Of a stretch of 64,000 nt of DNA, positions 44,058 through 52,318 are shown piece after piece; the first letter of the stretch is position 1, and every line of letters starts with the position of its first letter. The notes under the pieces are model-generated. The model ran no database searches. It worked only from the letters and a program-made list of their open reading frames with translations, and had not been told where the DNA came from. Position numbers and translations under genes: made by a program. This stretch comes from Chitinophaga ginsengisegetis (GTDB taxonomy: Bacteria; Bacteroidota; Bacteroidia; Chitinophagales; Chitinophagaceae): NCBI RefSeq assembly GCF_900168065.1, contig NZ_FUZZ01000003.1, positions 186,001 through 250,000 on the forward strand. Direction: 5' to 3'.

Positions 44058-44987
44058 TTACTTTTTGGTGGAATCCATCAGCTTATTCATGCCCATCATT
44101 TGCTTCATGGTATGATCCATTCCTTCGGAAGAACCGTCCAGGAAGATGACGTTTCCTTTTGAGTTTTCGGCAAAATGTTTAATGGCTTCAGTCCACATGG
44201 AGAAGAGGATTACTGAGGTATCCAGGTTGGCCTGCTGCATTTCTTTGGCGGCCATACTCATACCCTTGGCTACTTCTTCACGGAACAAAGCCACACCCAT
44301 ACCGCGCAACTGCGCGGCCTGGCGCTCTGCTTCTGCTGCAATCTTGATCGCATTACCATCTGCTTCTGCCGCTTTTGTTTTGGTGATCAGTAAAGCCTGA
44401 CCTTCATTTTCAGCAGCTGCTTTCAGGTTATTGGAAGCCACTACCTGCGCCATCGACTTCATGATCACTTCATCAAAAGTGATGTCATTCATCTGCAGAT
44501 CCAGCAGGTGGAAACCCCATTCTTCCAGGGTTTTGTCGATCTGTTCTTTTACGTGTTCCGTAATATCTTTACGGAGTCCTAACACCTCTGCCTGTCTTTT
44601 AGTAGCTACAAATCCACGGATAGAACCTTCAATGGTGCGAACCAGCGCCTGCATAAAGCTTCTTTCATCCATAAATTTGAATGCCACATTCTTAAGCGTT
44701 TCTTCTTCCTGGTTCCACACGGCATACAACAGCATGGCCTTGAAATACACATTCGCCTGGTCAATGGTGATGGCCTGGAATTCCAGTTCCACAGATCTGT
44801 TCTGGATGGATACCCTTTTAAATACCTTTTCAATGATGGGTATTTTCCAGTTCAGTCCGGGGAAAAGCACCCGGTTGTATTTTCCGAAGATAGTAGTAAC
44901 AGCAATGTTTCCCTGCTGCACCGTTACAAACGATGATAGTATGATGACTAAAGCCAGTACTATCAAAACGATCAAGATAACATTCAT
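44058..44987 (-). CDS. SPFH/band-7 membrane protein
   Basis: Stomatin/prohibitin/HflK-like scaffold of the inner membrane. ATG 44987 (MNVILIVLIVLALVIILSS) gives a direct N-terminal membrane anchor; the longer frame to 45041 adds 18 residues before it and is less likely. The SPFH domain runs to about residue 190 (VTVQQGNIAVTTIFGKY ... LQMNDITFDEVIMKSMAQVVASN), followed by an Ala/Glu-rich coiled coil (AEADGNAIKIAAEAERQAAQLRG) and a Met-rich tail (GMDHTMKQMMGMNKLM). Such proteins organise membrane microdomains or modulate proteases. It is 115 bp downstream of a small gene. Confidence 0.85.
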   Translation of the reverse strand: MNVILIVLIVLALVIILSSFVTVQQGNIAVTTIFGKYNRVLFPGLNWKIPIIEKVFKRVSIQNRSVELEFQAITIDQANVYFKAMLLYAVWNQEEETLKNVAFKFMDERSFMQALVRTIEGSIRGFVATKRQAEVLGLRKDITEHVKEQIDKTLEEWGFHLLDLQMNDITFDEVIMKSMAQVVASNNLKAAAENEGQALLITKTKAAEADGNAIKIAAEAERQAAQLRGMGVALFREEVAKGMSMAAKEMQQANLDTSVILFSMWTEAIKHFAENSKGNVIFLDGSSEGMDHTMKQMMGMNKLMDSTKK

Positions 44988-45102
44988 AGAATGATTGTTT
45001 AGGTAGGGTTTAGGCTGGTAAATATAATGAATTAAAGCCAACGGGCAGATGAGGGCATAGTTTTCCCTGTGGATATATAAAGGAAGAATACCGGTGGTTC
45101 TG

Positions 45103-45318
45103 TTATATTCTTTGTTTCCTTCTGAAATATATAAATACGTCGTCCAGTTCTATTTGTTTCAACTGGTACGCCAGCCGCGTTCTCAGGTCTTCCGTTTCAT
45201 CTTTTATTTTTCTGTATTGATCTTTAAGGATTTCGTAGCGTGCCACAATTTCGTCCGCAGTTGCAGATTCTTCCAGTTGTAAGATGTCAAATGCTCTTTC
45301 CTCGGTTATCATAGTCAT
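45103..45318 (-). CDS. 71-residue J-domain-like protein lacking HPD
   Basis: Small protein, MTMITEERAFDILQLEES ATADEIVARYEILKDQY, then KIKDETEDLRTRL and ending in a basic tail (YFRRKQRI). The spacing of L-x-L, A-T-x-D-E-I and R-Y-x-x-L-x-x-x-Y is like helices I and II of DnaJ domains, but the HPD tripeptide that stimulates DnaK is missing. It may be a degenerate J-like adaptor. A second Met at codon 3 is an alternative start. The next gene downstream is the SPFH protein; the 22-bp palindrome at 45408 lies 90 bp upstream. The ORF is supported by its amino acid pattern only. Confidence 0.6.
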   Translation of the reverse strand: MTMITEERAFDILQLEESATADEIVARYEILKDQYRKIKDETEDLRTRLAYQLKQIELDDVFIYFRRKQRI

Positions 45319-45407
45319 AGGGGTGTTTCAGCTAATAATCATAGCGGATGTTTAAAAAACACATGTAATATTTAATTCACTAAATTAGTGGAGTTTGAAA
45401 AACGAGC

Positions 45408-45429
45408 AAATACCCAATGTTGGGTATTT
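45408..45429. promoter_or_regulatory. Perfect 22-bp palindrome, LuxR/NarL-type site
   Basis: Arms AAATACCCAA and TTGGGTATTT flank a 2-bp centre. The core TACCCAA-TG-TTGGGTA has the 7-2-7 inverted-heptamer layout of NarL/LuxR-family binding sites. It lies between the PAS-LuxR regulator gene and the J-like gene, about 90 bp before the latter. Confidence 0.55.
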
Positions 45430-45510
45430 TTGAAATATTTAGCAATTTTTAGCAAATATTCTGCAACCAGATATTTCTCCTTAAAAGTTGGCTATCAGGA
45501 AAATACAATT

Positions 45511-46215
45511 TTATTCAAATCCTATCTTACGGGCAATTGCTACCAGTTCTGAGGTGTTACGCACTTTCAGTTTCAGCCGGATGTTTTTCCGGTGGGTTTC
45601 CACGGTATAACGGCTAAGGTTCAACGATTGGGCTATTTCTTTGTTGTTCAGTCCTTTTACAGCCATTCCTAATACATCTTTCTCCCGCGGGGTGAGTTTG
45701 TTGAAAAGGGTTTCATTCTGGCGGCGCATGATGGCTGCCAATGCTTCAGACAGTTGAGCATTGGTATCAATGGCATTGGTGAGATCTAAAAAGGCACAGA
45801 TGATTTCCACCACCCTTCCATTCTTATCGTGCGTAAATGGCACTTCCAACCCAAGCAGCCACCGGTAGTCAATTTCTCCTTTTTTGCGGATGCGGGCCAG
45901 GCCGCCAAACTGTGCTTTGTTATTGATAAAGGATTGCTGTGCTACAGCTGCCAGTTTGAAGTCTTCAGGATGCATGATGTGTCGGAAAAATTCTATTCCC
46001 ATACCGGTCATCTCATCAGCAGAAAAACCAACCGTTTCTGCGAGACGGTCGTTGCACCATGTCACACATTTATTATTGTTATCGTAACTGTAAATCATGG
46101 CGGGTACATGATGTAAAACGCTCTCCAACCAATGGATACGATTTTTTAAATGCTCATTTTCCTTCTGTAAGGCATTGAGGGAAAAATGTAGCCCCGAGTC
46201 CGAGCCTGTCTGCAT
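45511..46215 (-). CDS. PAS-domain LuxR-family transcription regulator
   Basis: Sensor-regulator of 234 residues from ATG 46215 (MQTGSDSGLHF); a TTG at 46251 gives 12 more residues. A short coiled coil (LQKENEHLKNRIHWLESVL) is followed by a PAS domain (about residues 45-160: AMIYSYDNNNKCVTWCNDRLAETVGFSADEM and IRKKGEIDYRWLLGLEVPF). A LuxR helix-turn-helix ends it (KLTPREKDVLGMAVKGLNNKEIAQSLNLSRYTVETHRKNIRLKLKV). No kinase is nearby, so it probably senses a signal directly. Targets are unknown; the nearby 7-2-7 palindrome is a candidate site. Confidence 0.87.
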   Translation of the reverse strand: MQTGSDSGLHFSLNALQKENEHLKNRIHWLESVLHHVPAMIYSYDNNNKCVTWCNDRLAETVGFSADEMTGMGIEFFRHIMHPEDFKLAAVAQQSFINNKAQFGGLARIRKKGEIDYRWLLGLEVPFTHDKNGRVVEIICAFLDLTNAIDTNAQLSEALAAIMRRQNETLFNKLTPREKDVLGMAVKGLNNKEIAQSLNLSRYTVETHRKNIRLKLKVRNTSELVAIARKIGFE

Positions 46216-46452
46216 ACTATAAGTTTTAAACAAACAATAGGTAAACAACAACCGGGCATACCTGAAAAATATGCCTGATGTTACGTCCTGTTAAACCGAG
46301 TATCCGTAAATATAAAATAATTTTCCATATGATCAAGCCCAGGCATTGATTGATTTCACTAATTATCCGGTTACCCCATTCCCTTTTTACAGTCGCCTGC
46401 AGAACATGTGGTTAACTTAATAATAAATATCTAAATTTTAACGGATTGGCAG

Positions 46453-46460
46453 TAAATTTG
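46453..46460 (+). promoter_or_regulatory. -7 element of sodA promoter
   Basis: TAAATTTG matches TAnnTTTG, 46 bp before the sodA ATG. No good -33 TTTG is seen at the usual distance. Confidence 0.5.
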
Positions 46461-46506
46461 GCGACTATCAAGAAATCATATTTTAAAACCCATAAAAATT
46501 AGAGTT

Positions 46507-47112
46507 ATGGCATTTACACTTCCGAGCTTACCCTACGCTACCGATGCGTTAGAGCCGAATTTCGATAAACTGACAATGGAAATTCATCATGGTAAGCACC
46601 ACCAGGCTTATGTAGACAATCTGAACAAAGCAGTAGCAGGCACAGAAAACGAGAACAAATCGCTGGAAGAACTGGTAGCTAACGCCGGTAAAATCAGCCC
46701 GGCTGTAAGAAACAATGGCGGTGGTCACTGGAATCACAGTTTCTTCTGGACCAGCCTGGCGCCAAACGCAGGCGGTGCACCAACCGGTAAACTGGCAGAT
46801 GCTATCAACAGCACCTTTGGATCTTTCGAAGCATTCCAGGAAAAATTCAGCACTGCCGGCGCTACCCGCTTCGGCTCTGGCTGGGCATGGTTAACCGTAA
46901 AGGATGGCAAACTGGAAGTTTCTTCCACGCCAAACCAGGACAACCCGCTGATGGATGTAGCTGAGGTAAAAGGCACGCCTATCCTCGGTGTAGACGTATG
47001 GGAACATGCTTACTACCTGAAATATCAGAACCGCCGTCCGGAATACCTGAAAGCATTCTGGAACGTTGTAGACTGGAACGCCATCAGCAAACGCTACGAA
47101 GCAGCTGTATAA
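46507..47112 (+). CDS. sodA: Fe/Mn superoxide dismutase
   Basis: Cytoplasmic dismutase of 201 residues. It has the helical N-terminal domain with [18 protein letters not shown] (first two metal His), [11 protein letters not shown] (His), and the C-terminal alpha/beta domain with [28 protein letters not shown] (Asp and His ligands). Typical bacterial length. Single gene with its own promoter element and a strong terminator (47139-47176). Metal choice (Fe or Mn) cannot be assigned with certainty. Confidence 0.95.
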   Translation: MAFTLPSLPYATDALEPNFDKLTMEIHHGKHHQAYVDNLNKAVAGTENENKSLEELVANAGKISPAVRNNGGGHWNHSFFWTSLAPNAGGAPTGKLADAINSTFGSFEAFQEKFSTAGATRFGSGWAWLTVKDGKLEVSSTPNQDNPLMDVAEVKGTPILGVDVWEHAYYLKYQNRRPEYLKAFWNVVDWNAISKRYEAAV

Positions 47113-47138
47113 GCTCTCCCCAGTTCATCAAACTGTAT

Positions 47139-47176
47139 AAAAAAATCCCGCCAGGTAAACCTTGACGGGATTTTTT
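47139..47176. terminator. Bidirectional terminator after sodA
   Basis: AAAAAATCCCG/CGGGATTTTTT outer stem with an inner bulged stem and T runs on both sides. It serves sodA and the minus-strand oxidoreductase with its decayed neighbour. Confidence 0.85.
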
Positions 47177-47194
47177 ATATGCTTGACCAATTGT

Positions 47195-47352
47195 TTATAG
47201 TTCCCTGATCTTTAAATTTTTGAACCATATTTCGCTGTCATGATCCTGCAACGCAATGTGGCCTTTTTTTGACAACCCCTTACTGTATTGCTTCCGCAAG
47301 ATGCGGCCGCAATAGTTAATACCGACAACGCAGGAACCAAAAGGTGCTTCAT
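47195..47352 (-). pseudogene. Decayed DUF1080 lipoprotein gene
   Basis: Starting at the ATG at 47352 there is a lipoprotein signal (MKHLLVPALSVLTIAAASCG, lipobox Cys near residue 19). After about 80 bp another frame gives the end of a DUF1080 (3-keto-disaccharide hydrolase-like) protein, SKKGHIALQDHDSEIWFKNL then KIREL and a stop at 47195. The middle of the gene is gone and the two pieces are in different frames, so it is an internal-deletion remnant. It follows the Gfo/Idh gene by 16 bp, a pairing common in Bacteroidota. In the signal-peptide frame a 46-residue ORF remains. Confidence 0.68.
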
Positions 47353-47368
47353 ATGTACACGTGTTTAA

Positions 47369-48760
47369 TTACTTGTTCACTACTTTCAGATTCTTCGGAT
47401 CCCAGTGGATGATCTTATTATCGAAATAGCTTTCGTTACACAGCAGCGCCGGTGCGGCAGCACGGAAACCAAATGTAGGATCTTCCGCTACTTTGCCATT
47501 GGTACGCATTGCATTAAACAGGTTGTAGAAGTGATCAAAGTGCGCGCCTTTGTACCCTTTCTCTGCTTCATAGATCATCTTTTCAGGATCCAGCATGTTC
47601 GCACGGTGATAGGCATACGATTTTCCATTGTTGGAAGCAGCTGCATTGGCAGTAGCCAGCGGATCGTTTTCATCTACCTGTACGTTATTGCGGAACAGGG
47701 TTACCTTATCCCATTCTACCGTCATGGAGCCTTCGCTGCCTACCATGCGCAGGTAGTTGGTACCACCGGTACCATCCACAAAGTTTACGCGGAGCGACAG
47801 GTTAAATGCAGGATGTATTTCTGTTTCAGGATAATCAAACATTCCGAGCATAATATCCGGTACTTCCCTGCCGTCTTTCCAGTAACGTAATCCGCCGGTA
47901 GCCATTACTTTGTTGGGCCCGAGGGAACCGGTTACCAGGTGAAGACTGGAAAACAGGTGAACGAACAGATCGCCGGAAACGCCGGTACCATAGTCTTTAT
48001 AATTACGCCAGCGGAAGAAACGTAACGGGTCAAAATCGCGCTTGGGCGCGTTTTTGAGGTAAGCGGTCCAGTCTACTGTTTTAGTGGAAGCATCCGCAGG
48101 AATAGGATATTGCCATGCGCCGGTGGGCGACATACGTGCCCAGAAGCCTTCTGCATAATTAAGTTTACCGATAGCGCCATCTTTCAGCAGCTGCCGGGCT
48201 TTTTCATTACCCAGGGAGCTCATACCCTGGCTGCCTACCTGGTATACTACCTTTCCGTTGCGTTGCTGCGCTTCCACTACTGCAGGGCCTTCGGTGATAT
48301 CATGTACCATCGGCTTTTCGCAATACACGGATTTGCCTTTATTCATGGCTGCCACAGAAATATCTTTGTGCCAGAAGTCCGGCACTGCGATGATCACGGC
48401 ATCAATGTCTTTTCTGTCCAGGATATCCTGGTAACTGCGGGTAGTGTAAATATCATTACCCCATTTCTTTTTTGCATCAGCCAAACGGCCATCATACAAA
48501 TCACAGGCGGCTATCAGCTTTACACCGGGCACGGTGATTGCCGTATTGGCATCTGCTGTTCCCATACCACCGGCACCTATCAGTGCAATCTGTATCTGGT
48601 CGTTCGGACTGTATTTTTCTTTCAGGCGGGAAAGTGATTGAATGTTTCTTTGTTTATCAGCTGCGGTCAGGATACTTGGCAGCAGTGACGCTCCTACTAC
48701 TCCCTTGGCAAATTTACTGATGAAACTCCGGCGAGAGTCTTCATTGGAATTTACTGGCAT
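47369..48760 (-). CDS. Gfo/Idh/MocA-family oxidoreductase
   Basis: NAD(P)-dependent sugar oxidoreductase of 463 residues, probably exported by Tat: DSRRSFISKFAKGVVGASLLP has the twin Arg and hydrophobic stretch. The Rossmann loop IALIGAGGMGTADANTAI is near residue 58, and VYCEKPMVHD (the EKP motif with catalytic Lys) near 145. The C-terminal domain has WRNYKDYGTGVSGDLFVHLF (the D/G-x-x-D/H active-site segment). The lost neighbour (DUF1080 remnant) suggests a former role in 3-keto-sugar metabolism. Substrate is unknown. Confidence 0.87.
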   Translation of the reverse strand: MPVNSNEDSRRSFISKFAKGVVGASLLPSILTAADKQRNIQSLSRLKEKYSPNDQIQIALIGAGGMGTADANTAITVPGVKLIAACDLYDGRLADAKKKWGNDIYTTRSYQDILDRKDIDAVIIAVPDFWHKDISVAAMNKGKSVYCEKPMVHDITEGPAVVEAQQRNGKVVYQVGSQGMSSLGNEKARQLLKDGAIGKLNYAEGFWARMSPTGAWQYPIPADASTKTVDWTAYLKNAPKRDFDPLRFFRWRNYKDYGTGVSGDLFVHLFSSLHLVTGSLGPNKVMATGGLRYWKDGREVPDIMLGMFDYPETEIHPAFNLSLRVNFVDGTGGTNYLRMVGSEGSMTVEWDKVTLFRNNVQVDENDPLATANAAASNNGKSYAYHRANMLDPEKMIYEAEKGYKGAHFDHFYNLFNAMRTNGKVAEDPTFGFRAAAPALLCNESYFDNKIIHWDPKNLKVVNK

Positions 48761-48874
48761 GATAACCCATTTAGATTGAGAAATGATATGTGTTTATTAT
48801 TCACTGGACTCTCAAAATATAATTATTCTACGGGAATTCATAATTTATATGAGAATTGGAAAAGGAGGAATAAT

Positions 48875-48924
48875 GAAGCCTGCAAACAAACTCCGGTGAC
48901 AACCGGGGCATGTTTGCAGGCTTC
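48875..48924 (-). terminator. Hairpin after S41 peptidase gene
   Basis: Fourteen-bp stem GAAGCCTGCAAACA/TGTTTGCAGGCTTC with an inner CCGG/CCGG hairpin. It lies 23 bp after the stop codon; the minus-strand tail ATTATTCC is only weakly U-rich. Confidence 0.65.
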
Positions 48925-48947
48925 AATGTTATCAGCAACGGGGGCGA

Positions 48948-50621
48948 TTACTTCGCTACCGCAAGCAGTTGCTTATATTTTGATGGATTATGCAATAAGT
49001 CGATAGCGGTATTTACTTCGTTATCCCATTCGAGCGACCTGATAATACGGCCTCTCTGCAAATAATAGCGGTTCACTATTTCTTCTTCCAGTAACCGTTT
49101 TATTTCTGTTTTATTCTTCAGCAGATCCTGCTTCTTATCGTGTTTCATTTTCGCTTCGAGTGTTTCCAGCTCTTTGGCGATGGCATCATAATACTTCTCT
49201 TTTTTTGCGGTGCTTTTGAAAGAATCCAGGGCTTCTTCGCTACGTGTTTTGTAGCTGTAATCTTTGTTCTCAAGATAGCGTTCAAAATCTTCGAAGTCGC
49301 TTTCAGAGAGCGCAAAAGAGCCGGCAGCAGCTATTTTCGGATGACGATAATAGTAGCTGGTGGCGTAATCAAAAATAAATTGTTTGCGGATGAGGGTAAT
49401 GGCTACCTGGCTGATGTAGGTAGGATCTACCTTTGCATCCGGTTCAATACCGCCGCCATCTTTTACGGCGCGGCCACCTGCGGTGGTAAATGACTTACGC
49501 AGGGAATCCGGCACATAGTCTACACTGCCATCATCGTTGCGGTGTGAGTAGTCGATAGCCTGGATACAGCGGCCACTTGGCGTATAATATTTAGCAGTAG
49601 TTACTTTTAGTTTGGTATTGTAGGGCAGCTGACGGGTGGTTTGTACCAGGCCTTTCCCGTAGGAGCGTTGTCCTATTACCAGTCCGCGGTCGAGATCCTG
49701 TACGCTGCCGGCCACTATTTCAGCGGCAGAAGCAGAGGAGTGATTGGTGAGCACAGTTAACGGGAGGTGCAGGTCTACCGGTTGTTCGGATGTTTCGTAG
49801 TTACGGTCCCAGTTCTTTACTTTTCCTTTGGTACTTACAATGAGTTTATTTTTATCTACAAAGATGTTGGCTACCACAACGGCTTCATCCAGTAATCCGC
49901 CGGGGTTGCCGCGCAGGTCGAGGATCATGCCTTTTAAAGCGGGGTTGGTTTGTTTCAGTTGTTCCACCGCTTTGCGTACCATAGCGCCGCTGTTCTCTGT
50001 GAACTGGGTCATTTTGATATAGCCGATATCATTTTTCAGGATGCCTGCATAGCTGACAGCCTTCACATTAATTTCCTCGCGGATGATTTTTTTAGGGGTT
50101 TCCACACCGGTTACCGGGTTGCGGAACACCATGTCCAGCGGGGTACCGGCAGCGCCTTTAAGCTGCCTGCTGATTTCTTCCTGGGCTACATTTTTGCTGG
50201 ACTTGCCATCCATACTCACGATGATATCGCCTGGTTTTACGCCGGCCCTGTCCATAGGGCTGCCTTCGTATACATCGGTGATGGAGGTCCATTCGCCGCT
50301 GGTGTTGATGGAGGCGCCTACACCGCCGTATTTACCGGTGGCCATAAATTTAAGATCGTCCAGGTTTTCTTCGGAAACAAAATCTGTAAATGGATCTGTT
50401 TCTTCCAGCATAGCTTCAATGCCTTTCCGCATCACTTTTTCAGGAGGGAGGTCATCTACGTAATACGTATTCAGTTCCCGGTAGAAAGCGGCGAATATGT
50501 CCAGGTTTTTGGCAATCTGGAAATACTTATCGTTTTCATTGAAAGCGAAGATCCCTGCTGTTGTGATGATCAGGAGCAGGGCTGCTGTCAGTTTCCTTCT
50601 TTTATTAAAAAACGCACGCAT
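48948..50621 (-). CDS. C-terminal processing peptidase (S41)
   Basis: Periplasmic Ser/Lys protease of 557 residues with an N-terminal signal/anchor (LTAALLLIITTAGIFAF). The PDZ domain is GVGASINTSGEWTSITDVYEGSPMDRAGVKPGDIIVSMDG. The catalytic Ser is in NHSSASAAEIVAGS and the Lys in GQRSYGKGLVQTT. A C-terminal helical region with charged coiled coil follows (EEALDSFKSTAKKEKYYDA). It fits the CtpA-like processing proteases that trim C-termini of envelope proteins. It is followed upstream by yidD, rnpA and rpmH in the same direction. Confidence 0.92.
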   Translation of the reverse strand: MRAFFNKRRKLTAALLLIITTAGIFAFNENDKYFQIAKNLDIFAAFYRELNTYYVDDLPPEKVMRKGIEAMLEETDPFTDFVSEENLDDLKFMATGKYGGVGASINTSGEWTSITDVYEGSPMDRAGVKPGDIIVSMDGKSSKNVAQEEISRQLKGAAGTPLDMVFRNPVTGVETPKKIIREEINVKAVSYAGILKNDIGYIKMTQFTENSGAMVRKAVEQLKQTNPALKGMILDLRGNPGGLLDEAVVVANIFVDKNKLIVSTKGKVKNWDRNYETSEQPVDLHLPLTVLTNHSSASAAEIVAGSVQDLDRGLVIGQRSYGKGLVQTTRQLPYNTKLKVTTAKYYTPSGRCIQAIDYSHRNDDGSVDYVPDSLRKSFTTAGGRAVKDGGGIEPDAKVDPTYISQVAITLIRKQFIFDYATSYYYRHPKIAAAGSFALSESDFEDFERYLENKDYSYKTRSEEALDSFKSTAKKEKYYDAIAKELETLEAKMKHDKKQDLLKNKTEIKRLLEEEIVNRYYLQRGRIIRSLEWDNEVNTAIDLLHNPSKYKQLLAVAK

Positions 50622-50668
50622 GCAACGAGTGTATAAGATGAATGATAGTAGTTGGCAACCGGTAATAA

Positions 50669-50899
50669 TTATGGTACCGGATCATATCCATGTCCACCCC
50701 AGGGGTGGCATGACAAGATACGCTTTATGGTGAGATAGCCGCCTTTGAAAGGGCCATATTTTTTAAATGCTTCCAGCCCGTATTGTGAGCAGGTGGGGGT
50801 ATAACGGCATTTACTGCCCAGAAGGGGCGAGATAAACCATTGATAAATTTTTATCAGGAAGATAAAAGGGAAACTAAGCCAGCGCACAACACGATTCAT
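50669..50899 (-). CDS. yidD: YidD membrane-insertion efficiency factor
   Basis: Small membrane-associated protein of 76 residues with the family pattern [38 protein letters not shown] and [14 protein letters not shown], including conserved Cys and the amphipathic N-terminal helix. It helps YidC and Sec insert membrane proteins. It follows rnpA by 108 bp, the classic rpmH-rnpA-yidD order. The usual yidC is not in this window. Confidence 0.93.
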   Translation of the reverse strand: MNRVVRWLSFPFIFLIKIYQWFISPLLGSKCRYTPTCSQYGLEAFKKYGPFKGGYLTIKRILSCHPWGGHGYDPVP

Positions 50900-51007
50900 A
50901 AGCAGCTTTTAGCAGTTAGCTTTTCGCCAGTAAAAAATAAGCGGGCCATTTAACGGAATGTCAAATACCGGTTTTGCTGCAATCAGCTAAAAGCTAACTA
51001 CTAAGTA

Positions 51008-51388
51008 CTAAATGCTGGTTTGCAGCTTTTTTAAAATTACCGAAATTTTGTCTTTCAGGGTAGAAAAACCGGCGATTTTTTTGTCGGTGTAGATGAGGAA
51101 AACGGCGATCTGTTTTGATTCAGACCGAAGGTGGTCGTAGAGTTCCTGCTTTTGCAGGCGCCAGGCTTCACGGCCCAGGCGTTTGATGCGGTTCCGGTCT
51201 ACCGCATGGGGAAACCGGCGGGTAGCAGCGCTAAAGCCTACCTGCACGGGGTATTTACCCGGTTCTTTCAACGGCATGTAAACAACCCGGTAGGGAAAAA
51301 CAGAAAACGCTTTTCCTTCACGAAAAAGCGTTTCAATAAGTTTTCTGCTTTTTAACCTTTCTTCCTTAGTAAAAGAATAAGTTTTTAT
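51008..51388 (-). CDS. rnpA: RNase P protein component, no canonical start
   Basis: Protein subunit of RNase P, which trims tRNA 5' ends with the catalytic RNA. The conserved core AVDRNRIKRLGREAWRLQK (RNR motif) is clear. The first ATG (51277) would give 89 residues and lose the N-terminus, but upstream the same frame codes KTYSFTKEERLKSRKLIETL then FREGKAFSVFPYRVVY, the normal RnpA start. Between the in-frame TAA (51398-51400) and this segment no ATG, GTG or TTG exists; the likely initiator is ATA at 51386-51388. Full length is then 126 residues, usual for RnpA. A base error or non-canonical start should be considered. Confidence 0.85.
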   Translation of the reverse strand: MKTYSFTKEERLKSRKLIETLFREGKAFSVFPYRVVYMPLKEPGKYPVQVGFSAATRRFPHAVDRNRIKRLGREAWRLQKQELYDHLRSESKQIAVFLIYTDKKIAGFSTLKDKISVILKKLQTSI

Positions 51389-51413
51389 GGCAAATAGTAT
51401 TTAGCTACTACAA

Positions 51414-51569
51414 TTATTTCAGCTTACGCTCGTCAGAAACAGTCAGCTTCTTACGACCTTTTGCTCTACGGGAAGCCAATACCTTACGGCCATTAGCAGT
51501 TTCCATTCTCTTTCTGAAGCCGTGAACGCTCTTTCTGCGTCTGTTATGCGGTTGAAAAGTACGTTTCAT
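51414..51569 (-). CDS. rpmH: Ribosomal protein bL34
   Basis: 51-residue large-subunit protein, [18 protein letters not shown] then [20 protein letters not shown], matching bL34 in full. It lies 25 nt upstream of the rnpA coding segment and shares its transcript. Confidence 0.97.
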   Translation of the reverse strand: MKRTFQPHNRRRKSVHGFRKRMETANGRKVLASRRAKGRKKLTVSDERKLK

Positions 51570-51697
51570 TTCTTTTTTTTGTTTTTACCTGTACTATACT
51601 AAAACTCCCGTGTTAAAGGATTGTGGTTTTTAAAACGGAAGGCAAAGGTAGCAGAAAATATTTGAAAAGTAAAATTAAAATACGAATTCTTAAATGT

Positions 51698-51733
51698 AAA
51701 GGTGGAATGCAGCTTTCACCACATTCCACCTTT
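51698..51733. terminator. Bidirectional hairpin terminator
   Basis: Twelve-bp perfect stem AAAGGTGGAATG/CATTCCACCTTT 18 bp after the stop codon of the OmpH gene; on the minus strand it is followed by ACATTTAAG. It separates the envelope block from rpmH. Confidence 0.75.
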
Positions 51734-51751
51734 AAGTATTAAGAATTTTAA

Positions 51752-52261
51752 TTATTTAACTCCCAGTTTGGTCTTTACAGCAGCCAGGATATCGTCTGCA
51801 GCAGGAGAAACCAGCAGCATACCGGCAGAGCTGTCGATTACGTAGTTGTAACCTTTTTCTTTTGCTACATCTTCAATTGCCTTACGGGCTTTATCGTAGA
51901 TGGGTTTCAGCAGTTCCTGCTGTTTAGCCTGTACTTTCTGTTCAGCGCCTTCACGGTAGTCCTGGATACGTTTCTGGGCATCCTGGATTTCACGGCCTTT
52001 GATTTCTTTCATGTTGTCGGTCATAGTGGCCGCTTTATCATCGAATTCCTTCATTTTCTTCGTATACTCATCTACCAGTGCTTTTCCATCACCTTCCAGT
52101 CCCTGTGCAAAAGTTTGCAGATCAGTTTCTGCCTTTTTGGCTTCCGGCATGCTTGCTACCAGTGCCTGTGCATTGATATGCGCTACTTTGGATTGTGCCA
52201 TTGCATTCACGCTGAACAAACCGGTAACCGCCACAAAAGCAATAATTACGTACTTCTTCAT
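51752..52261 (-). CDS. OmpH/Skp-family periplasmic chaperone, copy 1
   Basis: Periplasmic trimeric chaperone for outer-membrane proteins, 169 residues. Signal peptide YVIIAFVAVTGLFSVNAMAQ is followed by KVAHINAQALVASMPEAKKAETDL, a long charged coiled coil (about residues 45-120) and a conserved C-terminal segment IEDVAKEKGYNYVIDSSAGMLLVSPAADDI. It lies 57 bp after a second OmpH gene and downstream of bamA, as in many Bacteroidota. Its own terminator follows. Confidence 0.9.
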   Translation of the reverse strand: MKKYVIIAFVAVTGLFSVNAMAQSKVAHINAQALVASMPEAKKAETDLQTFAQGLEGDGKALVDEYTKKMKEFDDKAATMTDNMKEIKGREIQDAQKRIQDYREGAEQKVQAKQQELLKPIYDKARKAIEDVAKEKGYNYVIDSSAGMLLVSPAADDILAAVKTKLGVK

Positions 52262-52318
52262 GATGTTGTCTGTGTTTAAAAAAATTTAAATACTTATAGT
52301 TAAAAAATAGGTACGGGT

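Noticed and set aside
49950-50636. 228-residue plus-strand ORF
   Set aside because: Antisense to the well-supported S41 peptidase gene; composition rich in Phe/His/Cys as expected of a shadow frame.
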